64,000 nt of DNA, from the NCBI RefSeq assembly GCF_000349845.1, contig NC_020829.1, positions 3,045,001-3,109,000 of the forward strand, read 5' to 3'. The first letter of the stretch is position 1, and every line of letters starts with the position of its first letter. Positions 6,698 through 19,261 of this stretch are shown piece after piece. The translations under genes and the position numbers were made by a program. The notes under the pieces are model-generated. The model was not told where the DNA came from. It did no database searches and saw nothing but the letters and a program-made list of their open reading frames with translations. The DNA is from Pseudomonas sp. ATCC 13867. GTDB taxonomy: Bacteria > Pseudomonadota > Gammaproteobacteria > Pseudomonadales > Pseudomonadaceae.

Positions 6698-9600
6698 CTA
6701 CCACTGGTAGCCGACGCCGACCGACACACCGACTTCGCCCTGGGTATCCGCGTTACCCTGCAGCTTGGTGACCCACTTGCCGTTGTCGGAGATCCGCGAC
6801 ACGCCCACCGCCAGTGAGGACTGACCGCGGTAGTTGCCCACGCCCGCTGCCGCCATGCTGGCCCCCGGGGAGTACGGCTGCGGCAGGCTTGCCTGGGCCA
6901 GGGCTCCGGCGATCCCCGCACTGAGCACGTCATCCTGCTTGTTCAGGTCGTTCTTCAGTTGGGCATAACGGCTGTCCGTGTAGGAGTTGGCGTTGTTGGT
7001 CACGTCAGCGAGGCTCCTGGTCAACTGGCCAACGTTCACCGCGTCGGTGTCCGCCCTGCCGGCTGCCAGATGGGTGATCTGCCGTTCGTTGCCCGCGCTG
7101 CCGACCGACACGCTGTTGTCGCGATCGGCCACCGAGTTGGCGCCCACGGCGACCGAGTTCCTCGCCGATGCGCTGGCACCATTACCCATCGCAACCGAGT
7201 TTTCACCCGCAGCCTTGGACTTGGTACCGATGGCCACGCCGTTGGCTCCGGATGCCTCGGCCCCTGCCCCACCGGCGACCGCATCCCGGCCAGTCGGTTT
7301 CGGCTTCGGCAGGTTGGAAGTGTTGTTCACCTGGAACATGCCGTCGGTGCCGTTCTGGATATTGCTGACATCGCCCTCGACCTTGGTCACGCGGCTGTCA
7401 ACCTGAGTGACACGGTTGTCGAGGTTGCTGACTGCACCACTGACGCCCTTGAGCTGGGCGACGTTCACTGCGTCAGTGTCCTCTACGCCCGCCTTGACGT
7501 TGGTGATCTGCCGCTCCTTGCCTTTGCTGCCAACGGATACGCTGTCTTCGCGATCGGCAATCGAGTCGGCACCCAGGGCAACAGCGTTCCTGGCCGTAGC
7601 CTGCGCGCCGCTGCCGATGGCCGAGCTCTTCTCCTTGGTCGCCTTGGCGCCGTCGCCCATCGCCAGCGAACCATTGCCCTCGGCCGTGGCGTTGTTGCCG
7701 AAGGCCGAAGCACCAGTCCCCGATGCGCTGGCGTTGGCACCGACAGCAGTTGCCTGGTCGGCGGTTGCCTTCGCTTCGTCGCCCATAGCGACGGAGCCGG
7801 CACCGCTGGCAACAGCAGCCGGACCGGCGGCTACGGAGTTCGCGCCAGAGGCAGACGAGTCGTCCTTGGTCGAGTTGGCGTGGAAGTACTTGATGCCACC
7901 ACCGTTGGTGATGTTGGTGATGCTGCCCTCGATGTTGGTAACCCGACCATCGATGTTGGTGAGCTGACTGCCCAGGGCGAACAGCTGCGAACCATTCACC
8001 GCATCAGTACTGGTTTCACTCACCTCGCCGTTAGCGACATTGGTGATCTTCTTGCCACCGGCACTGATGCCGTTGATGGTCACGCTCGGGCCATTCTTGA
8101 TGGTCAGGCCGGCATTGTTGATGACGGTATCGCCTGCAGTGACGCTGTCGACATCCAGGTCACGGCTGAGGGTAACGGCGATCTGGCCGTCCTGGTCCAC
8201 ACCGTTCTGGGCAACGCCGATGTTGCTGTCGCCCTTGAAGGTGACCTTGCCGTTCGCACCGATATTAGCGCTGTGGCCGTTCGTATCGCTGACGCTCCAG
8301 CCGGCCGAAGCGAGATCCTTCACGTCCTTGAGTTGGCCGACGTTCACCGCATCGGTGTCATCGGTACCGGCGGTCACACCGGTGATCTTGCCGCTACCGC
8401 CATCGTTGATGGTGACGTTGCCGAACTTGGGCGACTCGGCCATTTGCATGCCGATGGTGCCGGTCAGCGGATCGACGACGGTCTGCAGGTTCGCACCGGA
8501 GTAGCTGCCCGCGGTGCTGCCCTCGCCACGGATGGTCAGGGTTTCACCCAGGTCACGATGCGCGATGTTGCCGTCGTTGCCGAGGAAGTCCATGCCCTTG
8601 GCGGTCAGTTCGCCACCCATGTCGTTGAGCTGGTCGACGTTCACCGCGTCGCCACCGTCCACACCGGCGGCGACGTTCTTGATACGGGTGCCGCCCAGCT
8701 TGGTGGTGGTGTTGTAGGTGTCGCCACCCAGGGTCACAGTGTTGTGGGTGCTGTCGTCGTACATCACCGCATCGGCGGTGGCGGCACCCAGTTGGCTGAC
8801 GTTCACCGCATCGGTGTCATTGGTACCGGCGGTCACGCCCGTGATCCTGCCCGAGCCATCGGCGTTGACGGTGACGTTGCCGAACTTCGGCGACTCGGCC
8901 ATCTGCAGTTGGATCGCACCGGTCAGCGGATCGGTCACGGTCTTCAGGTTCGCACCGGAGTAGCTGCCGGTGGTGCTGGCTTCGCCGGTGATAGCCAGGG
9001 TCTCGCCCAGGTCACGGTGTACATCGAGACCTTCATTACCGGCGAAGGTCAGGCCCTTTGCGGTCAGTTCGTCGCCCTGTGCGTTCAACTGGTCTACGTT
9101 CACCGCATCAGTACCCGCCACACCCGGCGCCACGTTCGAGATCACCAGGCCGCCGGCATCGATGCCGGACGCAGTGATGCTCGGGCCGCCAGCGATGGCC
9201 AGGCCGTCGGTATCGATCCTCGTGTTGCCAGTGGTCACCGAGGTGAAATTCACATCGTCTGCGGTGGCAATAGTGAGCTCGTTGCCGCTCTGCGTGACAT
9301 TGATGTTATTGCCATTCACGACGTCCACAGTGTCACCTGGGCCAATATTGGTAGCGGAGCCACCGTTAGCCTGCAAATTCCAGCCGGCGCTTGCCTTGAC
9401 ATCCACACCCTTGAGCTGTGCCACGTTCACCGCATCGCTATCGGCCGTACCTGCTGCCACACTTGTTATCTGACGGAACACACCACTGCCGGCGTTGCCA
9501 ACCGACACGGTACCTACAGTGCTCGTGGTCGCATTGATGGCTGCGGATTCCGCGGCGCTTATGCCGGACGGAACATAACCCGCTATACCGCCGCCCGTGC

Positions 9601-11236
9601 TGGCGACGGACCCGGAACCCAGCGCCACACCATTGTCCACGGTAGCCTGCGCAGCGTGGCCCACGGCAACGGAGTCCTGCGCCGCAGCGTTGCTTCCCAG
9701 TCCCACCGCAACGGCGCTTTGGCCGGATGCGACTGCGTTGACGCCGGCGGCAAGTGCATTGGTCCCCGTGGCGCCATCGTTGGCGTAGTTGCCGCCGGTC
9801 GTGCCGTTGTCTTTCACGCTGTAGTAGTGCGTGGTGGCAGACTTCAGCTGCGCCACGTTGACCGCATCGGAGTCGGCCGTGCCGGCTGCCACGCTGACAA
9901 TCTGGCGGGTAGTTCCGTTGGCGACATCACCCACGCTTACCGCGCCAGTCGTACTCTTCCAGACAGGGGTCACGCTAGTCGAGGCCAAGCCGGTCCGCGG
10001 ATCAACGCCCACGACATTCTTGTTCACGTTGGCAACCGAACCGGAGCCGAGCGCAACGCTATTTTCCGAAACCGCATTGGCCCCCAATTGGTAGTTGCCG
10101 CCCAGCGCCGTGCTGCCCTGGCCGGATGCCTTGGCGTACGGGCCGACGGCCGTGGAATACTGTCCGGAGGAGTTCGCGGAATAGCCTGCGGCCAGCGACG
10201 CGCTTCCGCTGGCGGTCGTCTTGGTGCCCACCGCCGTCGCATTATTGCCCGCTACAGCAATTGCGCCGAGTGCGGTGCCGTAGTAGCCCGCCTGCGCGTT
10301 GTAGCCCAGCGCCGCTGCCGCGGTGTCGGTCGTCTTTGCGCCAAAGCCTAGCGCCGTAGCCCAGCCGCCGATCGTCGCCGATGCGTTATTGCCAATGGCA
10401 ACGTTGGATCCTCCCGTAGCAGTCGCTGCCGATCCGATTGCCACGGAGCTGCCTCCGCTGGCAGCAGCGGATTTACCGATCCCCACAGCCTGGTCGCCGG
10501 TAGTCCTGGAACCGGAGCCAATGGCAATCGCGTCGCCACTGGTGCCACTGGCCTGTGCGTCGTAACCGATGGCAATGCTTTTTTGGCTACCGGCCGCGGC
10601 TTTCACGCCGGCAGCGAGCGCATTCGCGCCCGTGGCGCCATCGTTGTTGTAGTTGCCGCTCACAGTCCCGCCGTCGTTGACGCTGTAGTAATGCGTCTGC
10701 GCGGCTTGGAGCTGCGCGATGTTGACGGCGTCAGTGGCCTGCATACCGGCAGCCACGCCAGTGATCTGGCGAGTCTTGCCATTGGCAGCATCGCCCACGC
10801 TGAATGCCCCCAGGGTGCTGCGCCAGGTAGCGCCTGCGCTGGTGGAAGCCACGCCAGTCTTGGCATCGTAGCCTGCAACTCCAGCATTTGTGCTGGCCAC
10901 CGAACCTGCCCCCAGAGCCACGCTGTTAATGGAGGTCGCTATCGCGGAACTGCCAATCGCCACCGAGCCTGCCCCGGACGCCTGGGCACCGGCCCCAAAT
11001 GCGGTGTTGTTGACCTGGCCGCCATCGGAGGCTGCCGTGCCGGGATTCAGAAGATATGCGGGATCCACGGTATAGGCTTCCGCCTCCCCTCCCGCCATCG
11101 CAAGCACCACAGCCGCAGTAGCACTAGCGACTTGAGCCGCACGACTCCCACCCTTACGGTGTGCCTTGGCAATTTCGCTTGCTACCACCCAGGCATTGAG
11201 CGTGACATTCCAGACCAGTCGATAAACCTTATTCAT
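6698..11236 (-). CDS. Trimeric autotransporter adhesin (type Vc secretion, YadA/AtaA-like)
   Basis: 1512 residues. The N-terminus MNKVYRLVWNVTLNAWVVASE is an ESPR extended signal, with cleavage near GGEAEA-YTVDP (about residue 55). The passenger is built from YadA-type head repeats (SVAIG, AVALG, NSVALGSGS motifs spaced about 14 residues) and ten DAVNVxQL neck motifs. It also has a stalk with two near-identical modules of about 150 residues (each with HRDLGET, GSYSGANL, MAESPKFGNV) and a second short head region. The last 70 residues form the membrane anchor, ending GEVGVSVGVGYQW. The C-terminal aromatic residue fits BAM recognition. Such proteins mediate adhesion and aggregation. It is flanked by a TPR-like exported protein (63 bp upstream) and a TpgA-like lipoprotein (68 bp downstream), so a single transcript is likely. 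Confidence 0.97.
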   Translation of the reverse strand: MNKVYRLVWNVTLNAWVVASEIAKAHRKGGSRAAQVASATAAVVLAMAGGEAEAYTVDPAYLLNPGTAASDGGQVNNTAFGAGAQASGAGSVAIGSSAIATSINSVALGAGSVASTNAGVAGYDAKTGVASTSAGATWRSTLGAFSVGDAANGKTRQITGVAAGMQATDAVNIAQLQAAQTHYYSVNDGGTVSGNYNNDGATGANALAAGVKAAAGSQKSIAIGYDAQASGTSGDAIAIGSGSRTTGDQAVGIGKSAAASGGSSVAIGSAATATGGSNVAIGNNASATIGGWATALGFGAKTTDTAAAALGYNAQAGYYGTALGAIAVAGNNATAVGTKTTASGSASLAAGYSANSSGQYSTAVGPYAKASGQGSTALGGNYQLGANAVSENSVALGSGSVANVNKNVVGVDPRTGLASTSVTPVWKSTTGAVSVGDVANGTTRQIVSVAAGTADSDAVNVAQLKSATTHYYSVKDNGTTGGNYANDGATGTNALAAGVNAVASGQSAVAVGLGSNAAAQDSVAVGHAAQATVDNGVALGSGSVASTGGGIAGYVPSGISAAESAAINATTSTVGTVSVGNAGSGVFRQITSVAAGTADSDAVNVAQLKGVDVKASAGWNLQANGGSATNIGPGDTVDVVNGNNINVTQSGNELTIATADDVNFTSVTTGNTRIDTDGLAIAGGPSITASGIDAGGLVISNVAPGVAGTDAVNVDQLNAQGDELTAKGLTFAGNEGLDVHRDLGETLAITGEASTTGSYSGANLKTVTDPLTGAIQLQMAESPKFGNVTVNADGSGRITGVTAGTNDTDAVNVSQLGAATADAVMYDDSTHNTVTLGGDTYNTTTKLGGTRIKNVAAGVDGGDAVNVDQLNDMGGELTAKGMDFLGNDGNIAHRDLGETLTIRGEGSTAGSYSGANLQTVVDPLTGTIGMQMAESPKFGNVTINDGGSGKITGVTAGTDDTDAVNVGQLKDVKDLASAGWSVSDTNGHSANIGANGKVTFKGDSNIGVAQNGVDQDGQIAVTLSRDLDVDSVTAGDTVINNAGLTIKNGPSVTINGISAGGKKITNVANGEVSETSTDAVNGSQLFALGSQLTNIDGRVTNIEGSITNITNGGGIKYFHANSTKDDSSASGANSVAAGPAAVASGAGSVAMGDEAKATADQATAVGANASASGTGASAFGNNATAEGNGSLAMGDGAKATKEKSSAIGSGAQATARNAVALGADSIADREDSVSVGSKGKERQITNVKAGVEDTDAVNVAQLKGVSGAVSNLDNRVTQVDSRVTKVEGDVSNIQNGTDGMFQVNNTSNLPKPKPTGRDAVAGGAGAEASGANGVAIGTKSKAAGENSVAMGNGASASARNSVAVGANSVADRDNSVSVGSAGNERQITHLAAGRADTDAVNVGQLTRSLADVTNNANSYTDSRYAQLKNDLNKQDDVLSAGIAGALAQASLPQPYSPGASMAAAGVGNYRGQSSLAVGVSRISDNGKWVTKLQGNADTQGEVGVSVGVGYQW
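8336..9116 (-). repeat. Tandem stalk modules inside the adhesin gene
   Basis: Two related DNA segments (about 8336-8660 and 8793-9116), offset by about 457 bp, encode the repeated stalk module. They share long near-identical runs, for example the stretch ending GCGACTCGGCCAT in both. Copy-number change by recombination here would lengthen or shorten the stalk in frame. Confidence 0.75.
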
Positions 11237-11299
11237 GGCGATACAACTCCCCCGACCTGAACGAGTCGGATTGCGTGGGCTAAAAGGGATTAAGTAGAT

Positions 11300-12178
11300 T
11301 TAGCGAGCTGCGACAGACAGCGTGGCGAGCGCCTTCTCAAGAAGTGGCCGCTCGATCGAAGGGCTGGGCTGCGCCAGCTCCTGCTGATACAGGCGCATCG
11401 CGGCGGGATAGTCACGGCGAACGTATTGCAGATAGCCGCCAGCGAAGAACGCAGCCTCGGTACGCGCATTGCGCCGTTGCAGCGGGTCGGCAAGGTTCAT
11501 GCTGTCGATAGCGGCGAATACCGCGTCGACACTGCCCTTGCCGGCGTAGAGTTCGGTGATGGCATGTTGCTGAGGGGAAGCGGCATGGACATGGGATGCC
11601 GCTTCGGCGAGCTTCGCGCGGTGAACGGCAGAATTGCCATTGCGCGTCCGTGCAGTCAGCCAGAGCTGCCACAGCTGGGCGTAGCCAGCTTCGTACGCAT
11701 CCTGACTGGCGGCCAACGTGACGAAGGCCTTCTTGGCTTGCGCGAACTGGTCAAGGGCGACGAGATTCACTGCGGAGGGTACTGCGACAGCCCTGGCCAG
11801 AGGCCCCGTTTGCAACCGGTCGTATCCCTTGCGGGCCTTGTCATGCCGACCGGCCACATCGTCCAGCAAGGCTTGCTCGAAGATGACTGAAGGCTCGTCA
11901 CGATCAATGTCCGCTGCCTGCTGCAGCGTGGACTCTGCTGCTTCATTCTCGCCATTGAGCAGCAACTGGTGGGCCTGTTGCGCCAGGCTCGCAGCGGGCG
12001 ATGCTGCATAAGCGACGCTGCCCAGCGGCAGACAAGCCATCAGGCAGACAAAGACCGAATTGCGCAGTTGAGAGACAGCGGACAACGACAGGAAAATATT
12101 GCGTGTAGGCTTCGACACTCCTTGCCAAATTCTCGAACCAAACTCCTGAGGTTCGACAGCAGAATGGGCAATTTTCAT
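11300..12178 (-). CDS. Exported TPR-like protein, first gene of the adhesin operon
   Basis: 292 residues, not assigned to a named family. A hydrophobic segment with an AYAAS cleavage site (about residues 38-60, SVFVCLMACLPLGSVAYAAS) indicates a Sec signal peptide, here after an unusually long N-terminal extension. The mature part is all-helical with TPR/Sel1-like spacing (AAESTLQQAADIDRDEPSV, KARKGYDRLQTGPLARAV, FFAGGYLQYVRRDYPAAM), suggesting a periplasmic protein-binding scaffold. The ATG at 12178 lacks a good ribosome site, so the true start is uncertain; a shorter product starting nearer the hydrophobic segment is possible. It is 63 bp upstream of the adhesin and presumably shares its promoter, next to a TTCCTACA motif at 12260-12267. 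Confidence 0.75.
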   Translation of the reverse strand: MKIAHSAVEPQEFGSRIWQGVSKPTRNIFLSLSAVSQLRNSVFVCLMACLPLGSVAYAASPAASLAQQAHQLLLNGENEAAESTLQQAADIDRDEPSVIFEQALLDDVAGRHDKARKGYDRLQTGPLARAVAVPSAVNLVALDQFAQAKKAFVTLAASQDAYEAGYAQLWQLWLTARTRNGNSAVHRAKLAEAASHVHAASPQQHAITELYAGKGSVDAVFAAIDSMNLADPLQRRNARTEAAFFAGGYLQYVRRDYPAAMRLYQQELAQPSPSIERPLLEKALATLSVAAR

Positions 12179-12259
12179 GACTACAGATACGATTTGTTGA
12201 ACATGTCCGTATCGTATGAATAAGCCATCCTAGCTTGTATCGGAATCGGATCAGCGATT

Positions 12260-12267
12260 TGTAGGAA
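12260..12267 (-). promoter_or_regulatory. TTCCTACA motif upstream of the adhesin operon
   Basis: The minus strand reads AATTCCTACAAATC, 82 bp before the TPR-like gene start in an AT-rich 296-bp gap. The same octamer occurs twice upstream of the BvgA/EvgA-like gene. From memory, E. coli EvgA recognises TTC(C/T)TACA-type half-sites and BvgA TTTCCTA-type heptads. Candidate operator only. Confidence 0.45.
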
Positions 12268-12474
12268 TTATCTGCCTCTTATTCGTTCTGAAGTTGCTTG
12301 GGGAATCTTTATCGCTAATTGTACCAAGCACCGGGCGCAGTACCTCCGACCAGAACTCATAACTCGCGCCAGTCGTCTTGCATTCGACAGCGGGAAATTG
12401 ATCGAGCACGCGCAATAGAAGCGCAAGCAGGAGAAACCTGCCTGCGCTTTCTCAACGGAGCCCAGGAGTCAGGC

Positions 12475-12945
12475 TTATCGATTTGGACATACGGAAACCG
12501 GGCTTTCAAGCATTGCCGACGGGTACGCCGCAGGTTCATCCAGGCAAGGCGCCAGGGTGATTACGAGTCCATCCAGCGCTTCGCGCAGCCGAGTCATGGA
12601 AAGCGGCTTTTCCACCACGTCGAGCAATCCGACATGCTTCGTCCACGCCCAGTCGAAAAGGTGATATCGATCATCTTCAGCAAAGTTGCCAACAAGCACG
12701 ACCTGATCGAAGTTCCTTGCCCTGCTCATCGCCTCCAGACGAAGAAACTCGTCACATTCGGGAGCAAAATCATCGTATAGGAATAGATCGAATGACGGCT
12801 GCAGCGTGCAGGCTCGCTGAACTTCCGTGAAATTCGAACACAGCGTCACCCTGAAGAAACCCAAGCGATTGAATATCATGCTGTAGATGAGGAGACGACC
12901 TGGATGAGTGCACAACACCAGAACCCTGGCTGAAACACCGAACAT
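12475..12945 (-). CDS. Degenerate stand-alone receiver protein
   Basis: 156-residue protein consisting only of a CheY-like receiver with diverged sequence. The first strand (ARVLVLCTHPGR) has lost the acidic pair needed for Mg2+ binding. The phospho-acceptor region keeps Asp (LFLYDDF, residues 58-59), and the conserved Lys is present in VVEKPLS (113). There is no output domain. Weak Mg2+ binding suggests that it works as a phospho-independent binding partner or decoy rather than an ordinary phosphate sink. ATG 12945 is preferred over the GTG at 12954; neither has a strong ribosome site. It lies between the RR-kinase fusion and the adhesin operon on the same strand. Confidence 0.65.
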   Translation of the reverse strand: MFGVSARVLVLCTHPGRLLIYSMIFNRLGFFRVTLCSNFTEVQRACTLQPSFDLFLYDDFAPECDEFLRLEAMSRARNFDQVVLVGNFAEDDRYHLFDWAWTKHVGLLDVVEKPLSMTRLREALDGLVITLAPCLDEPAAYPSAMLESPVSVCPNR

Positions 12946-13077
12946 GACGATCACCGGAGAACAGAAAATACGCTGCTACTCTACGAGGGCAATTGCTCAA
13001 GCTGTAGAAGAACTGCCTGACTGAAAAGTAGGAACTCGCTGACGGCCACCACGCACTCCAAAGCAAGCAATCGCCGA

Positions 13078-14871
13078 CTACTTCACTACGGGCAGCATCA
13101 GCTTCACTGTGACGCAGGTACCCTCCCCGGGAGCGCTGGTCAATTCAATCTGGCCGTTCATCCGCTCAACCAGGCGTTTGCAGAGGGCCAAGCCAATGCC
13201 ACTGCCACCGCGGCGAATACACAGGTCGTCCAGCCGCTGACTGAATGCCTCGAACATCCGTCCCTGCTCCTCCTCCGGAATGCCAATGCCGGTATCGCGC
13301 ACCATCAACTCGACCTCGATCAAACCCTGGCCGCGTCCGGTGCAGCGGAGCTCCACCCGAACACCACCGCGGTCAGTGAACTTCAGTGCATTGCTCACCA
13401 CGGCCTGGGCGATGCGGGTAAACGCATGGAGGTCAAGCCAGACATTTGGCTGGAGGCTGCCGGCGGTATCGAGCTCCAGACTCAGCCTTCTCGCCCGGGC
13501 GGATGCCTGAAAATCGCCAACGAGCTTTCGCATCAACTCCCTGACATCCACCGGCTCCGGCACCAGAGGGTGTTTACCAGCTTCAAGGCGCAGATAGCTT
13601 CGGAAATCATCGAGCTGTTTCTGCAGTCCCTGGGTTGCGGAACGTGCGATGGCAATCGCTTCGGCTTGCTTCGCCGGCCCCTGTGGGCTGCTGGCGAGAT
13701 CGAGCATGGCGGCAATATTGTTCAGCGGCGCAACCATTTCATCGGTCACCCACTCCATGAACCGCGCCTTCGCCTGTATCGCCACCTCCAGACGCGTATT
13801 GCTGTCCCTCAGGTCAAGCAGCAGGCTGTCTCGGTCGGTGATATCCACGTTGCCGCAGATCAGGCCAAGCAGGTTGCCCGCACTGTCCCGGTAGGGCTTG
13901 CCCCAGTGCCGGAGTACCCGCTCCTCGCCCTGAATGTTAAGGACGACCTCCACGGAGTACGGCTGCCCTCTTCGCATCGCGGCTACCAGGCGATCATGAA
14001 AATAGTGGGCATGCTCCTCCGGCCACTCCTGCATTTCATAGATGCGCCGACCAACGATGTCTTCGAGCTTGACCGAATGCTGTTCGAGGTAGTGGCTATT
14101 ACAGGTAATCAGGCGCCCCTCGATATCACGGACGCACACCGAGTGCGGCATCGCATCGATGATCTCGCGCAGCAGGTCCAGCTCTCGCTGGTTCGCTTCA
14201 TCCAGCAATGGCGACAGGGAGGATTCCTCACTGAATGCCGTTGCCTCCACCAAGCCATGACGTCTGGCGATATCCAACAACTCCAGCATCGAGCCAGCCC
14301 GCAGCTTGTGCATGACCCGGGTCTTGTAGGTGCTGATGGTCTTCTCGCTCAGCAGCAGTTGCTCGCCAATGACGTTGTTGGTCATACCCTTGGCCAGCAT
14401 CTGCAATACCGTCAATTCTCGGGCGGACAACGCTTTCAACGGATTGTCCTCGACTTTGTCGGCCGGCACATGCGGCACCGCGAGAACGGTATTGCGCGGG
14501 AAGTAGGTATGCCCGTTCACCAGCGCCTTGACCGCCATGCCAACCTGTTGAAGATCGGCCTGCTTGCTGACGAAGCCGAATGCGCCGGCTTCGTGACTGC
14601 GGGCTGCAAAGTATTCAGTGCTCTGGCCCGTAACGACCAGAACCCGCACTTCCGGAGCCTGCCTGGCGAGGCGCTGGATGATATCCAGACCACCCAGTCC
14701 GGGAATCGAGAGTTCGAGCAGGAGCAGATTGGGCCGTAGCCGCCGGGCCAGCTCCAGCGCCTCGATGCCATTGCCGGATTCGGCGACGACGGTGTGCCCC
14801 TCCGACTCCAACAACAGGCACAACGCGTGCCTGGCAATCGGGTGCTCGTCTACGATCATTATCGTGCTCAT
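13078..14871 (-). CDS. Fused response regulator-histidine kinase with both phospho-sites replaced
   Basis: 597 residues in unusual order: receiver (1-115), LuxR-type HTH (about 145-208), PAS (about 235-350), HisKA-like dimerisation helix (about 365-435) and HATPase (about 475-595). The first half is a paralogue of the BvgA-like regulator at 18632 and the second half a paralogue of the PAS-kinase part of the BvgS-like protein at 14988. In the receiver the phospho-acceptor Asp is Glu53 (LLLLELSIP; codon GAA), while T81 and K103 remain. In the kinase the H-box His is Asp377 (WVTDEMVAPLN; codon GAT). The ATP site looks intact (N494, DTGIGIPEEE, GGSGIGL). ATG 14871 follows AAGGA by six bases. A DNA-binding protein locked in an active-like state, or gated by ATP or PAS ligand, is the inference. 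Confidence 0.9.
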   Translation of the reverse strand: MSTIMIVDEHPIARHALCLLLESEGHTVVAESGNGIEALELARRLRPNLLLLELSIPGLGGLDIIQRLARQAPEVRVLVVTGQSTEYFAARSHEAGAFGFVSKQADLQQVGMAVKALVNGHTYFPRNTVLAVPHVPADKVEDNPLKALSARELTVLQMLAKGMTNNVIGEQLLLSEKTISTYKTRVMHKLRAGSMLELLDIARRHGLVEATAFSEESSLSPLLDEANQRELDLLREIIDAMPHSVCVRDIEGRLITCNSHYLEQHSVKLEDIVGRRIYEMQEWPEEHAHYFHDRLVAAMRRGQPYSVEVVLNIQGEERVLRHWGKPYRDSAGNLLGLICGNVDITDRDSLLLDLRDSNTRLEVAIQAKARFMEWVTDEMVAPLNNIAAMLDLASSPQGPAKQAEAIAIARSATQGLQKQLDDFRSYLRLEAGKHPLVPEPVDVRELMRKLVGDFQASARARRLSLELDTAGSLQPNVWLDLHAFTRIAQAVVSNALKFTDRGGVRVELRCTGRGQGLIEVELMVRDTGIGIPEEEQGRMFEAFSQRLDDLCIRRGGSGIGLALCKRLVERMNGQIELTSAPGEGTCVTVKLMLPVVK

Positions 14872-14987
14872 CGCCTTTCCTTCGGCCAACCCCTTGGCGA
14901 TAAGACTAGAGTATTGTCCCGATAACCTCGCCAATCTGTCCCGACACCGGATTGCAGCCTTTCCGGCACATGCATTTGCAGGGTGCG

Positions 14988-18623
<3,636 letters not shown>

Positions 18624-18631
18624 TCAGGGCC

Positions 18632-19261
18632 TCAGATAAGGGAATTGCGCTTGGCGAAATCCTGCAGTTGCATCAGGGACTTGATGCGAAGTTTCGCCTG
18701 AATACGACATTTGTAGGTACTGACGGTCTTGGTGCTGAGCAGCATCTGTTCGGCAATCTCCGTCGCCGGACATCCTGCGACGAGATATTGCAGGACCATC
18801 ACTTCCTGATCAGTGAGACTCTCCAGCATCTGGTCGTCATAGACCCGGCTGGCGAAAGCCTCTTCCTCAATTGATTCGTCATAAACGGGGAAATAACTGT
18901 ATCCGTCGAGCACGGACTTCACGCCATGAAGCAAGTCCTGCAATCCACTCTTCTTGCAAAGGAACGCCGAAGCCCCGGCAGTCATGCAACGTCTCGCTAA
19001 AACCGCTGCCGGCAGGCTGCTCAACACCAGCACCTTGGTATTCAGACCGGAGCCCACAATGCGCCGCATGACCTCCAGCCCCTGCAACCTGGGAATCCGG
19101 ATATCCAGGATCACCAGATCAGGCGTCAACTCCTTGAGCTTGGCAAGCGCCTCGATACCGTTGTCCGCCGCACCCAGGACCTCATACCCTTCCCTTTCCA
19201 AAATGGAACGAACTGCCAACTGAATCATGGGATGATCGTCGACGATAAGGACACTGCTCAC
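18632..19261 (-). CDS. BvgA/EvgA-like response regulator
   Basis: 209-residue receiver plus LuxR-type HTH regulator, the output partner of the hybrid kinase 8 bp downstream. Receiver residues are intact: D8-D9 (LIVDDHP), D53 (LVILDIRIP), Ser81 in place of the usual Thr, and K103/K104. The HTH region is LTDQEVMVLQYLVAG ... LLSTKTVSTYKCRIQAKLRI. Start is GTG 19261 with GGAG seven bases upstream. It is the promoter-proximal gene of the regulatory cluster, behind a 680-bp AT-rich leader containing two TTCCTACA motifs that it may itself bind. Confidence 0.93.
   Translation of the reverse strand: MSSVLIVDDHPMIQLAVRSILEREGYEVLGAADNGIEALAKLKELTPDLVILDIRIPRLQGLEVMRRIVGSGLNTKVLVLSSLPAAVLARRCMTAGASAFLCKKSGLQDLLHGVKSVLDGYSYFPVYDESIEEEAFASRVYDDQMLESLTDQEVMVLQYLVAGCPATEIAEQMLLSTKTVSTYKCRIQAKLRIKSLMQLQDFAKRNSLI

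Noticed and set aside
6959..10351. 1130-codon open frame on the plus strand across the adhesin gene
   Set aside because: Antisense shadow of the repetitive, high-GC autotransporter; composition mirrors the sense repeats and no ribosome site or domain is visible.
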